In this document: piece by piece, positions 45,468 to 59,788 of the stretch | How the letters are laid out: each line of letters begins with the position of its first letter | Numbering within the stretch: position 1 is the stretch's first letter | Assembly: GCF_963675165.1 (NCBI RefSeq) | Contig: NC_087381.1 | Span: 5,705,378-5,769,377, forward strand | DNA: 64,000 bases | Reading direction: 5' to 3' | Source of the DNA: Halichondria panicea | Taxonomy: Eukaryota > Porifera > Demospongiae > Suberitida > Halichondriidae | Notes under the pieces: generated by a model | Database searches by the model: none | Told to the model about the DNA's origin: nothing | The model's input: only the letters and a program-made list of their open reading frames with translations | Program-made: the position numbers and the translations under genes

Positions 45468-46592
45468 TTATTTACGTTTGCGATTAGTTCTTGTATGAAG
45501 TGGGGAGACATCAGCTACGTTTGATATCATACTGCTCGGCCATTCCACGATGATCCCTATGCTCAATTTATTTTCCCCAAAAGCATCTTCAAACCAAGCT
45601 TCAGCACCAACTTGTACAACATCCACAACGGAAAGCGTTCACAATCTTTTTGGCAAGGACGACCATGAATGGTTTTATGTACACCAGGAAGCACTGTACC
45701 TGTCGCAACAATACTTCCATCTCTGCCTTTCATAAAAATCGTACTGACGGTATCAGTGTTAGAAATAGCTTGATTGGACAAGATTCCAGAAGGTGTTGCT
45801 TTGGTTGTAGTTTTAGTGGTTGATTTCTTCACAGTGGAAATAACAGCTTTGGATGTAGTAGATGAGGTGGTGTTGATTGGGTTTGTGTTTGTTGAGGTAA
45901 CATTGAATGAGCTGGAATTTGTGTTGAGACTGGTTGTACTTGCCGAGGCTGCAGTGGCTGGGGTAGCAAATTGTTTTTTGGACAGGTCATCTGTAGTAAT
46001 AATTAGAGAAACGAGGTGTACAGTTTGTCGTGCACACAAAGCAATCAGTTTTACATAATCAAATAATGGTATCTACATTACATTTACTTATAAAGCCTTA
46101 CCATACAGAAAGTAGGAGCTGAAGGATGACAGGATTGCAGGGTGAGATTGAAGAAATTTTTCCCATCTGTGGTTCCCACACTTAAAACCTTTTTATCAAC
46201 AAACATCATTGTAGCCATCTCACAACCAAGTGATTGCAGCAGATTGGCCTGTATAAGTGCACAAGGTAAATATAGCCACATGTTAGGGTTTAGTGTGTTG
46301 TCTACATTATAGGCATTATATCATTTATAAGCCCGCCTCATAGTAAAAGTAATTATTTCCTTAGCTCGCATAAATTGGACCTGTCGCAATATCATAATAA
46401 TTATGTTCACAAAATTAATTTTAGGTGATAAAATACAATATTATATGTGCCGTCTACGTGCACATACAGTACTCACAACACCTACATCTCCCTGATGTCT
46501 CTTAGCAACCCGAACAATGAGCTGCCTCTTCTTTTCCGGCGTTAGTTCCTCCTCATCCTCCTCCTCATTGCTACCCTCAATATCGTTTGCTA
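45468..46592 (-). CDS. Unidentified multi-exon protein, Ser/Thr-rich, one frameshift
   Basis: Three minus-strand exons. About 46592-46470 is acidic, then basic (SNEEEDEEELTPEKKRQLI). About 46253-46100 reads ANLLQSLGCEMATMMFVDKK. About 45992-45468 has a long Ser/Thr/Asn-rich linker, then GRDGSIVATGTVLPGVHKTI. In another frame it continues VDVVQVGAEAWFEDAFGEN, GIIVEWPSSMISNV and a basic tail before TAA. The two frames abut near 45655, just after an A run, so one base is missing or extra. A 'dGsivAtG... hG.p..kd... v.V..v' segment resembles a domain I associate with transposon-linked proteins in cnidarians and plants, but I cannot name it. It is convergent with the KDZ gene. Confidence 0.55.
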
Positions 46593-46603
46593 CTGCATTG
46601 TAC

Positions 46604-48844
<2,241 letters not shown>

Positions 48845-49975
48845 GAATGGGGTGAAAAATTTCCTGAAACTACATTGTGCAGTCTCCTTTATATTTACAG
48901 TCCTTCTATTTCCAGCCATAGCTTCAGGGTGTGTATAGAGTGACTGAGCCAGCTTACTGTGGCTCAATGTGTTGCTATTATCCCGTGGATGAAGTTTCAG
49001 GATTTGTGTTAACGCAAATCCTGAAACTACATTGTGCAGTCTCCTTTATATTTACAGTCCTTCTATTTCCAGCCATAGCTTCAGGGTGTGTATAGAGTGA
49101 CTGAGCCAGCTTACTGTGGCTCAATGTGTTGCTATTATCCCGTGGATGAAGTTTCAGGATTTGTGTTAATGCAAATCCTGAAACTACATTGTGCAGTCTC
49201 CTTTATATTTACAGTCCTTCTATTTCCAGCCATAGCTTCAGGGTATGTATAGAGTGACTGAGCCAGCTTACTGTGGCTCAATGTGTTGCTGTTATCCTGT
49301 GGATGAAGTTTCAGGATTTGTGTTAATGCAAATCCTGAAACTACATTGTGCAGTCTCCTTTATATTTACAGTCCTTCTATATTTCTAGCCATAGCTTCAG
49401 GGTATGTATAGAGTGACTGAGCCAGCTTACTGTGGCTCAATGTGTTGCTGTTATCCCGTGGATGAAGTTTCAGGATTTGTGTTAACGCAAATCCTGAAAC
49501 TACATTGTGCAGTCTCCTTTATATTTACAGTCCTTCTATTTCTAGCCATAGCTTCAGGGTATGTATAGAGTGACTGAGCCAGCTTACTGTGGCTCAATGT
49601 GTTGCTGTTATCCCGTGGATGAAGTTTCAGGATTTGTGTTAACGCAAATCCTGAAACTACATTGTGCAGTCTCCTTTATATTTACAGTCCTTCTATTTCC
49701 AGCCATAGCTTCAGGGTGTGTATAGAGTGACTGAGCCAGCTTACTGTGGCTCAATGTGTTGCTGTTATCCCGTGGATGAAGTTTCAGGATTTGTGTTAAC
49801 GCAAATCCTGAAACTACATTGTGCAGTCTCCTTTATATTTACAGTCCTTCTATATTTCTAGCCATAGCTTCAGGGTATGTATAGAGTGACTGAGCCAGCT
49901 TACTGTGGCTCAATGTGTTGCTGTTATCCTGTGGATGAAGTTTCAGGATTTGTGTTGACACAAATCCTGAAATTA
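48845..49975. repeat. 157-base tandem array, left block (7 copies)
   Basis: The word 'tgtgcagtctcc' recurs at 48876, 49033, 49190, 49347, 49506, 49663 and 49820, a period of 157 (once 159). Each unit contains a hairpin: 'gtttcaggatttg' TGTTAAC 'gcaaatcctgaaac'. Copies differ by only a few bases. Confidence 0.95.
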
Positions 49976-50016
49976 TTTGTTGCTCAATGTTTTCTTGATA
50001 TCCCGTATAGAGTCTA

Positions 50017-51272
50017 ATTTAGACTACAGTGCAACAACCAAAGAGAGTAGATTTTTTTTATATTATTTTTTTCACATTTTGTGGCATATCTTCTGAAGTA
50101 AAAGTGATATGATCTATTTGAGTGCAGGTACTGAAATTTCAACTATTGGCGCTTCCATTGGACCACCACCTGTTACATCATATGACATCATCACTATGAA
50201 ATGGCTGTCTGAAGATGTGTACCTCCGAAAATATGTTAGGAATAGAAGTAGCTTATTTGTTTGAGTTAAGATCTGAAATTTGTTGTGTATGTACCTGAGT
50301 ATATTGCTCATCTTTTGAGCTTCAACAGAAGTCTGGGCTACTAGTAAGTTCTGAGAAATACTGCATTTTGTTGTTTTTTGGTGGCAAATATGTTAGGAAT
50401 ACAACTTTCGATTTTATGCTAGTTAAGGTCTGATTTTTGAGAAGGATGTACTACAATAGTGTAAAATTCCTTTGCACTAACTTACAGGAGCTAAACAAGT
50501 CTCTTCTTTGCTAGAGCGGTCCTTCTTGTCAAAAATGGTATAATTTTGCTCTGTTTTGCTACTTTTGCTGATGTATGCAATGATATTCATTGATTTGTGA
50601 CATCACAAATCATCTTGTTGTTATTTGCTACATCCAAAGGTCATGTGATGTCTACCTGCAAATACACGGTTGGTGTTGGTCATTCTGTGTCACAGGGGCG
50701 TGGCAATTGAGCCTTCACGTAGCCAAATTAATCGCCCCAAAAGTCATAAAAAGCACTGTTTTTGACAAGATGGGCCGCTCTAGCAAAGAAGAGGCTAGCC
50801 TAACTCCTGTAAGTTAGTACAGATGAAAAGTACACTATTGTAGTACATACTGCTCAAAAATCAGACCTTAACTAATATAAAATCGAAAGTTGTATTCCTA
50901 ACATATTTGCCACCAAAAAACAACAAAATGCAGTATTTCTCAGAACTTACTAGTAGCCCAGACTTCTGTTGAAGCTCAAAAGATGAGCAATATACTCAGG
51001 TACATGCACAACAAATTTCAGATCTTAACTCAAACAAATAAGCTACTTCTATTCCTAACATATTTTCGGAAGTACACATCTTCAGACAGCCATTTTATAC
51101 TGATGATGTCATGTGATGTAACAGGTGGTGGTCCAATGGAAGCGCCAATAGTTTAACTTTAAGTACCTGCACTCAAATAGATCATATCACTTTTACTTTA
51201 GAAGATATGCCACAAAATGTAAAAAATGTGTACCAAAAAAAAAATCTACTCTCTTTGGTTGTTGCACTGTAT
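50017..51272. mobile_element. Large inverted repeat flanked by the 157-base arrays
   Basis: The left arm 50017-50536 and right arm 50761-51272 pair over about 520 bases with scattered mismatches (start: tacagtgcaacaaccaaaga; inner end: ttgctagagcgg.cc). The ~225-base centre contains 'ttgtgacatcacaa'. No transposase ORF is seen in the arms or centre. Confidence 0.9.
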
Positions 51273-51850
51273 CAGATAAAGTTTCAGGATTTGTGTTAAC
51301 GCGAATCCTGAAACTACATCGTGCAGTCTCCTTTATATTTAACAGTCCTTCTGTTTCCAGCCATGCTTCAGGATATGTATAGAGTGACTGAACCAGCTTA
51401 CTGTGGCTCAATATGTTACTGTTATCCCGTGGATGAAGTTTCAGGATTTGTGTTAACGCAAATCCTAAAACTACATCAGTGTGCAGTCTCCTTTAAACTT
51501 ACAGCCCGCCTCTTTCCAGCTATAGCTTCAGGGTATGTATAGAGTGACTGATCCAGCTTACTATGGCTCAATATGTTGCTGTTATCCTGTGGATGAAGTT
51601 TCAGGATTTGTGTTAACGCAAATCCTGAAACTACATTGTGCAGTCTCCTTTATATTTACAGTCCTTCTATTTCTAGCCATAGCTTCAGGGTATGTATAGA
51701 GTGACTGAGCCAGCTTACTGTGGCTCAATGTGTTGCTGTTATCCGTGGATGAAGTCAGGATTTGTGTTAACGCAAATCCTAAAACTACATTGTGCAGTCT
51801 CTTTTATATTTACAAATGTTGTATTTCCAGCCATATAGCTTCAGGGTATA
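51273..51850. repeat. 157-base tandem array, right block (about 4 diverged copies)
   Basis: Same unit and same direct orientation as the left block, more diverged, decaying into AT-rich sequence by 51860. With the left block it encloses the inverted repeat. Confidence 0.9.
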
Positions 51851-52152
51851 ATTTTTTTTATGTATATAATTTAATAATAGTGAACTGAGCCAGCTTAATA
51901 AATAAATATACTATGGCTAATGTGTTCGGCTGTTAGAAATTGTTTTAACGAGGAAACGAGTTTTGAGCACATTAATGCATGCATGGAGTCAGTTTATTTC
52001 CATTGGCGAATTCCGCCCCTTTAAGTCGAGATTTTCTTAAACATAAGACACTGCTGCATCTTTGTATTGGAGCTTGTAAACGTTCATTATAAGAGAGATC
52101 ATTGCCTGCAGGAGCATTTATAAATGATATTGTATAATTCTTGTATATATAC

Positions 52153-53395
52153 CTCTGGGATGAGGTGATTCGTACAGATGGTCATGTGTTTGCCTGGTGA
52201 ATCTGGCAAGGGATTGCAGTCTTCACTTAAAAAGTACATAAAGTTGTAAATCTCTGTTACCTGCATGTGCATGTAAAACACATTATATATATAGTGAGCT
52301 CACAAGAGGTTTGCAAAACTCAACAGGATACAATCCACACTGCTTCCTCAGCTGTTTCTCTGTCATGTCTATTCCCATTTCTTGTGCTGTAGCTATACCC
52401 AACTACTTTGATTTTCATCGCTGATGGAACGCAACATGGGCTGCCACAAATGAAAATCATCAAGTTGCGAGGTCACATGCATGAATCATCAGAATGCACA
52501 AACCTCAATGTCTTTTAAATGCTCTCGGATATGTTTCAGCGAGCACGGAAGAAAGCTGTACGCATGCATGTGCAAATTGAATCATAATTATGCGTCAATT
52601 ATAATTATACTCAGCATGCAGCCGTGTATATAATTATAATAATCATGCCTTTCATTGATTGGAATATGCCTGTAGTCATCCATTATCCCTCTTATTGCCT
52701 TTGAGAGCTTCTGGCGCCTGGTAGTTCCAGACTGAGGCCCCCCTACCTCATATGGGTTACTTTTAAGGTACTGCAGTTCCTCATCCTTCAGTGTGATTTT
52801 AGGTGCCGCTATATCACTCTCTTCAAAGCCTGAAATGCATGGTCACGTATTATACATATAAAAGCATGGGGAGGCTTATAATATAGGCTTGTCTCTCTAG
52901 ATCTATAACGTTACCCTGTAATACCTAATATAAATTATACCAGGATTGATTTCAGGTTTTTCATCGCTCTGTAATTGGGAGTCTGCAAGCACAAGGGTAA
53001 ACATTTTTAAACTCTTATTAATAATATAGATTGTAGTTTTACTGAACACCTGAATTATAATTGGCATCTTCTACGGGCTGTAGCATGTTGTTGGCCTGAG
53101 CCTCTCTTTCCTTCTGCTGTAGAAGCTGTTCACACACAATAACTACCCCTTTGAAGTGTTTGTGACTGAAGAAAAATAATAAAATGAGCATAAACATAAT
53201 AATGATTGTATACCGTATACCATTTGAAGTATTTGCGACAAAAGCCATGAGCGAATAGATTTTTGCGATGCCTGCAGTATATTTTGAAATGACTGACATG
53301 CATGGCATGCATGCATGCAGAGATAAGTATTGTGTACCTCAAACTTGAACGACAATTCCTTCACGATGCATTCTGCATACTGTATATATAATATG
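52153..53395 (-). CDS. Unidentified multi-exon gene downstream of the Ulp1 genes
   Basis: Small minus-strand exons with good splice signals: about 53380-53345 (CIVKELSFKFE), 53153-53050 (CEQLLQQKEREAQANNMLQ), about 53000-52945 (SQLQSDEKPEINP), about 52836-52630 (DEELQYLKSNPYEVGGPQ, then TTRRQKLSKAIRGIMDDY), about 52560-52515 (LPCSLKHIREHLKDIE), about 52394-52310 (MTEKQLRKQCGLYPVEFC) and 52262-52153 (CNPLPDSPGKHMTICTNH). The content is charged and helical; no family is recognised. It follows the Ulp1 genes on the same strand and may be the last gene of the same element. The 3' end was not found. Confidence 0.45.
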
Positions 53396-54024
53396 ATAGT
53401 ATAATATATAATTATACTCTTATAGAATTGTAGTTTAAGCAATTGTGTTATAATTTTATACTATACATATGGCATGCATGCATGCATGCATGCACTGAAT
53501 GTGATCACTGCATGTATGGATAAAGGTATTGCATGGAAATGGAATTAAGTGGTGCATGCATGTGATCATAATTATATACATAGAAGCCTTAAAAAGTATT
53601 CAGCAATGCGTGACGTTGTGTCCACCAGAATTTTAATTTGGCATTCTTCAGTAAATCGCCAAATTAAAACACCCATAAAATTTTTGTTATACAGTTAGAA
53701 GGGGTTTGCATTTTGCAGGCAATGGCAATTCCAAATTATTGTTTTGTTGGCTGGTTACTGACAATCATAACAGAAGCCAACCAAAATACCCTTTCTACAT
53801 TGTGGTTGCAGTGCTGCTTGGAGTGTAGCCTGCAAAGGTATAATACATGTATGGAAATCCACTGTACTTCGACCCTCGCCGCAAATCCTGTCCCTTACAG
53901 CATATTTGCTATAAGACAGCCTCGATTGAATCGCGGGGAAGAGTGGATGTTTTAGTTTGATTAATGTCAAGGGTTCTTCCTTTTCCAATCCCTCTTTATC
54001 TATGGTGACACTCTAATAACTGAC

Positions 54025-55870
54025 CTTGCACACAAACACACCACATGCATGCAGTCAACACCATTCTTCTGTTTGGGTATGTCCTATATATAATTATTGT
54101 GTGACATGCAGATATAACATTATATGGCAATGTACCAGGTTGAGTATCCTTCTCCAATGTGTGATTTCTCCTATATCTCCTATGTCCTCTCTGTAGTGCA
54201 CCAGTTCGTACGAAAATTCTCTGCATGCGCAACAAAAGCATAATAATACTTGCATCCTTTATATTATTATAGCTCAATGTTTTTTAGTTTGATTAATAAT
54301 TATACTTACAATCACGGTATGCATGCACGGTGTATATATATACCTGAGGTTCTGATACATTGTATCGTATTGAACAGTGTATAGAGAGAATCGTAGAATG
54401 TTATCTCTTCCTTGTCAAAGTTCACATTCTAATACAGATATACATGTATATATATATATAGTCAGGCTGTTAAGATTTGCATAAAACTACAACTTACACA
54501 CAGTATTATCCAGTGTGAGTTTTGAACAAGAACAGGAATAAGTAAGTAGGACAGCTTTCCCTCACCCTTGAATTGAATAATGATTACAGTCATGCCGTGT
54601 TTATACTATATTAATGCCCTATAACGTAAGAATAAGTACAAATACTAAGTCACCCGTATTCCCCTAGCTGGATGATTCTTTGGAATACTGCCGCCTCTTC
54701 TTTTTTTGGAAGGACCCCTTGCTGAGCTCCGTTTGGCAAGATGTGCACACAGGGTAGGGTAGAAGAAAGTTGAGGCAACATACACACTTGGAGTTGATTG
54801 ATCCTAAAAAAAAGTCGTTTATATGATCGAGTGTACATGCATGTGGTCTATTAGTCAAATGCATGCATGCATGCAGCATGTACTAGTATAATATTATACA
54901 TCATACCTCCTGGATCGACTTTTTGTTTGATTCCAGCAACACATTGAAGAAAAAGTTGATGATCTGCATAAAAATATACATGCATGCAGTCAAACGAAAA
55001 ATAGTTTCCGTTTAACAGGAAAATTTGGAGAGCATTTTAATCGGGCAATTTGGTGAATTTTACAACATCACCAAATTAAAGTTTACTGGTGCATGCACGG
55101 ACTCAACAACATTTTGCCACGCCTGAGACTATAATTATGTTATAATTACCACATCATTCAGTTCATCTCCTTCCGGAATTCTGTTGTAGTCACTTCCAGT
55201 TAGGTTGGTGTGATTCAGAACCATCATACTCAACTCTATATATTATATATATTTTATAAATAATACGATACATGTCTATTGTAGTGCATATGCATATGAT
55301 TGCTATGGCACACATGCAGGTGGATGTGTTCTATATACCGCATCGTTGGACAGGGTTGATGATGTATCCACTTGCACAGTTGCTGTAATGCCAGATGATA
55401 TGTTGCTCCTTTGGACATCAGGTATGTGCTGTGGTGGTATGATCTGGCCAGTGATATTTAAACCTGCATGCATGGACAGTATTATTATATACTTATAGTG
55501 TATAATTATACAGCTCGATCTATATAATTATATACATGCACATGCAGTTGAGAATTATATTATCATCACTTCATACTTACGAACATACGGAAGGTCAATG
55601 TCACTGTCACTGTCATTTTCTGAATCACTGCATTTGTCATGTTTCCTCAGTTTAGATCTTGGTAAGCAAAATAGTCGATGTTTCTGTAAGACACGTATCG
55701 GCAAAAGTAGCTGACATTCCAGGCATCGTCCTTCTAAGAGGGTAGATTCGTCAGGCTGAAACTGAGTCATAGAAATTATTTTTGCACAGTATTTCATTCT
55801 TACACTCTGATCATCGTTCTCATTCATTGTTGTGTTGTCAGGCATATACATTCCAATTCCAAGATCACGT
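54025..55870 (-). CDS. Ulp1/SENP-like cysteine protease (C48) with complete catalytic set
   Basis: Minus-strand exons: 55870-55581 (zinc-knuckle-like CLEC...HRLFC, then an acidic Asp/Ser run), about 55467-55340, about 55242-55150 (IPEGDELNDV), about 54970-54909 (IINFFFNVLLESNKK), about 54806-54655 (VYVASTFFYPTL), about 54565-54490 (LIPVLVQNSHWIILC), about 54425-54345 (FDKEEITFYDSLYTLF), about 54218-54136 and 54083-54025 (IPKQKNGVDCMHVVC). The order 'LND.iin.ff', 'stfFy', 'lIPv...HW', 'i.fYDSL', 'Q.n..DC' is the Ulp1 fold. His, Asp, Gln and Cys are all present, although Cys is followed by Met, not the usual Gly. Ulp1 enzymes cut SUMO-like modifiers. The N-terminal start is not defined. Confidence 0.75.
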
Positions 55871-56262
55871 CTGCATTATAATTACACAAAATGGACACAT
55901 GCGCGTGCATACATGCAGCAGAGTCTATATAATTTATATACATCCCTTTACCTGCCATACATTGACTCGATATTGACTCATAAACGCGTGCCATGCACTG
56001 CGTCCATCAGAAATGTAACGGAGAGCGCGAAATTGCTAAAATCAATGTATGTATAGTAAAGCGCAATTTTCCGCCCGTATTTTGACCAATATAACGTGTA
56101 TGGGGGAATCTTAAGGGAGGCCGAAAGTCCGATATAGGTACATGCAGTTAGTGGGTGACAGCTTGTTGCAGAAATTTGTACACTTGAATCGGGCGAGGTT
56201 ACCAGATATTGAAATGTTTGTGAGAATCATAATGTATAGAAATTAAGCTTTAAGTTGCTTAC

Positions 56263-58073
56263 CCTTCGACAATGTCTGTAGCTATCTCATGTCTCAGGTG
56301 AGCTGAGCTTGTGCCTTGTATGCAGCTTAGAGACTGCCTCATAATAATGCATGCCTTTGGCATACTATTAAAATTCTCATTATAAAATTATACACGCATG
56401 CTTCATCCTGCTATCTTACCTTGCACAAGTAAACTCCACAATCTCTAGAGTTGGTTTGCTTAGGGATATTCTAATATTATAATTGTGAACAATAATTATG
56501 ACAGCTATATATAGTGCATGTATAATTATTATAATTATGCATGGTGTATAAATTGTTACCTTGGGAATTTGGATTCTCCACTTGCTTTCAGACTCCAGTT
56601 GTGGGCCTTGTGGCACTTGTTCGCCAAGGACAATCAAGTTGGCACACTCCACAAATGTCCTATAATAATAATAATATAATTAATATACGTAAAATGACCT
56701 CCTATATATTTATCATGACATTTATAGTATAATTAATTGGCAATATACACACTTGATAAAACTTACACAAATTAGTCAATTGGTTTCAGCAATGAGTGAG
56801 TGAAGCCATAACGTCTCACTTTATACTCCGTAAGAATAGGTTTTTGCAATGAGTCGTATACAGAGATTTTTTTGGCACCAAAGTCTAAAACCTACATATG
56901 AGAAAATTCAATCACTTTATTATGCAGTTGCTAATATACTCCCTCAGCATGTTCAAATAAACGTGTTTTATTATAACAATCACCTACTATTATAAGAATG
57001 AAATATGAGTCCTGCAGAACTGGTACAAGCACCATTCCATTGTCGAAAACCACAGGCTGTATACATGCATGCATGCATGTATTTATAGGCCGGTATATTA
57101 TATATGTAGCACTCTACTCTAGTAACTTACATCTACATACTCCATCATTTGAACAACTATAGTGGTTTGTCTGAGTCAATCCATTGATATACAGTTGTAT
57201 TTTTATTATAGGTGCAGCCCAAATTGGTTTCAACTGCAAGTATATATATATATAGGCCTATAGATTACGAATGTATATAGACCAGACCACACAATGACGT
57301 AACATCACAAAATTTATTGTCCACAGCCTCAGACATCTATATATAGTTGAGAGTGGATAATTTTCTCCTTAGCAATGCTAAACGAAAACTATCCATGAAC
57401 CGATTCATAATTATATGCACTGCATAATATATACACATGTAATAAATGCAGTACTGCATTTTCTGCATTTCTCCATCTCCTTTTAGTTCTCATAATTATA
57501 GGAGCCCATAATTATATGCATGCATGCTTAATGTATACCATTCTCTCACAGTATACCTATTAGTATATTGCTAATTATGCTTGAAATTATGCTTGTTGTA
57601 ACGACCCATGCAGCAGACATGCATGTATTAGATGTGCGACTATAATACCATTTTCCTTTCAGGCATCTTTGACAGCATGTGCAAGTACAAATCGACAACC
57701 TATTTGAAGCAAACGCAGTGCACTAATGAATGTGGAGCATCTTTTACAGACCTCCATGTTGATCCACTGGCCATTACACAGCTCACAAAAATGCTGATAT
57801 GTAATACAGAATGATGACAGCTTGATCATCGTATCTACAAATTAAACCAATTATAAGTGCACATAATTATACCTTATAAGCTATAATTATACACACACCA
57901 TTAAATTTATAAGTGCAACACCATGCACGAGCAATAATTACGCTATATATATATACCTGTAGATGACAGCAATAAGTCGTCAGCTTGTTCTTGTCGAGGT
58001 TGTAGCAGTGATTTGTTGACAGGTTCAGGTTTTGTAGGCTTTGCACAAACCTCCTGACTGTCTGAGTGAGCAG
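56263..58073 (-). CDS. Second Ulp1-like protein, catalytic His replaced by Tyr
   Basis: Exons read on the minus strand: 58073-57957, 57834-57659 (two CxxC pairs, CELC and CKRC; this frame then meets TGA, so it may belong to a separate gene), 57233-57131, 57056-56988 (VLVPVLQDSYFILII), 56891-56820 (VLDFGAKKISVYDSL), 56659-56560, 56469-56420 (IPKQTNSRDCGVYLCK) and 56337-56263. The Ulp1 core order is clear: the Asp and the Q...DCG catalytic Cys are kept. At the His-Trp position of the neighbour (NSHW) this protein has DSYF, so proteolysis is doubtful. It lies directly upstream of the complete Ulp1 gene on the same strand and is its probable diverged paralogue. Confidence 0.65.
57240..57640. other. 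Stretch without a recognised exon
   Basis: AT-rich, with many TATATA and 'catgcatg' words, between two exons of the preceding entry. Nothing else is seen. Confidence 0.5.
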
Positions 58074-59069
58074 CTGCATAGTGGTAATTATATATAATGG
58101 CATTGTATAGTATAGAATTATGACTTTTGCTTGTTAATATAATTATATAGGTCTTGATTTATTGTGCCACAAATGAAAACAGTACGTTTTTGCAGTGAAT
58201 AGGGGACAGAAAAAAAGACAGGGTATAGTGTACATGCATAATTATATCTACGGATTACTTACTTACGAGCATGCGTGCATGCATGCCCCGTATATAGACC
58301 TTTCAGTATGAGTGGTATATGCATTGTCACTGTGAATAATTATATGTGTTCTTTGTTCAACTGACCCATATTTCTATATATAGTGCTTGTACATATAAAT
58401 TTTGCTTATAGTGACACCTTGCTTCTGTCGTTTGTTTTTTTCTGCTCTAGTTAACGATGAAATTGAGCTCACTGGCACCCATTCTTCAATCGTACTCCCT
58501 GCCTTCTCATACAGAACCTTATACTTGTGGATATTCGGCTTGGAGTCAAGTATTGAGCATTGGTAAGCTGTCTGCAGTGTTACACCTTTCCTTTTCACCT
58601 TGTTGCTGCTCTTGTTTTTAGCTGGTGCTTTCATCAAAACACAATCACCAATATTATAAGTAGAAGGTGGGTTCTTGCTGAGCTTCTTCTTCACCATCTG
58701 CTCATCCATCTTTTGGGATTTCAGTGCTGCTTTTTTTTCGAATTTCCTTTACAACTGCCAAATGCTCTTTTACAGCTGCATTAGAAACTGTAACATTACG
58801 AGGGTTGTCATCAGCCTGCAGTTCATAGCAGAAAGCAGTATAATGTTATAACTGATATCTGTAATATATACATAATAATATAGTCTCTGCTGCATGGTAT
58901 CTCATAACGGTGAGAACATAATTATATAGACTTACTTCTGTCTCAAAGTCACCGTCACAATCAGAATCTGTGCTCAGCTGTGACATAGATGGTGCAGTAT
59001 CAGCTACGTTGCATGGATTTAAGTTATAACGAGGAATTCTCCCAAAAAATACCTCAAATGGCGAAGTAC

Positions 59070-59788
59070 CTGATAAAAATTCATATATATATATATAATT
59101 ATGCATGCTTGAGTGCATGTATAAATACTGTACAATAATTACCCCGTTCGGGCGTGCGCAGCACACAGTATGCAGGGGTATAGGTAGGTGATTGGTGTGT
59201 GTATAGGTGTGTGGTGCATGTGCATGGACACAAAATGAGCCTATATAATTATAGACTCTTTCATGCATGGATTGGTATATGACACAGTCACTGTATTTGC
59301 ATGCAGGTTAGTTATATAGTTGAAACTTGTATAGGCATCTTCGAAGGTGACAATCGTTGCTTTATAGTTTCACGATCGTTCACAATTCACGATCATTCCC
59401 CATAATTATAGTTTGCTATAGGAAGTTCTAGAAGCCCAAAGGGCTGGTTGTACTATCCCAAATGTAGTGAGGGTTCTACTATTAGCCCTGAGGACTTCTA
59501 AACCATGTGGAAACTTCCTAAACAGTGTCTATAAGCATTTTAGATCATAGCAACCATGAGTCTAGACTAATGTTCTTATCTAATCTTTGCTACATGATTG
59601 TCTAAGTTTGTCTAGTGAATTACATGATTGTCTAAGTAAGTACATAAGTTGGATATAACACTCCCTGACCTCTAACTAATCAGATTGCAGTATACAGTAT
59701 ATATAGCGGGTGCATGGGGTAAAATATTTGTAATTTTCATGGGCAATGCAAGCTGGCTTACACGAAATATGTTCACACGAAACATATA
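59070..59788. other. Intron segment left of the TA element
   Basis: Part of the ~4-kb integrase intron. It holds the hairpin repeat shared with 44151-44225 (59428-59510). No exon is seen. Confidence 0.55.

Noticed and set aside
48845-49975. Regular tandem repeats that might suggest a CRISPR array
   Set aside because: Units are identical throughout with no spacer/repeat division, the hairpin is within each unit, and the genome is eukaryotic.
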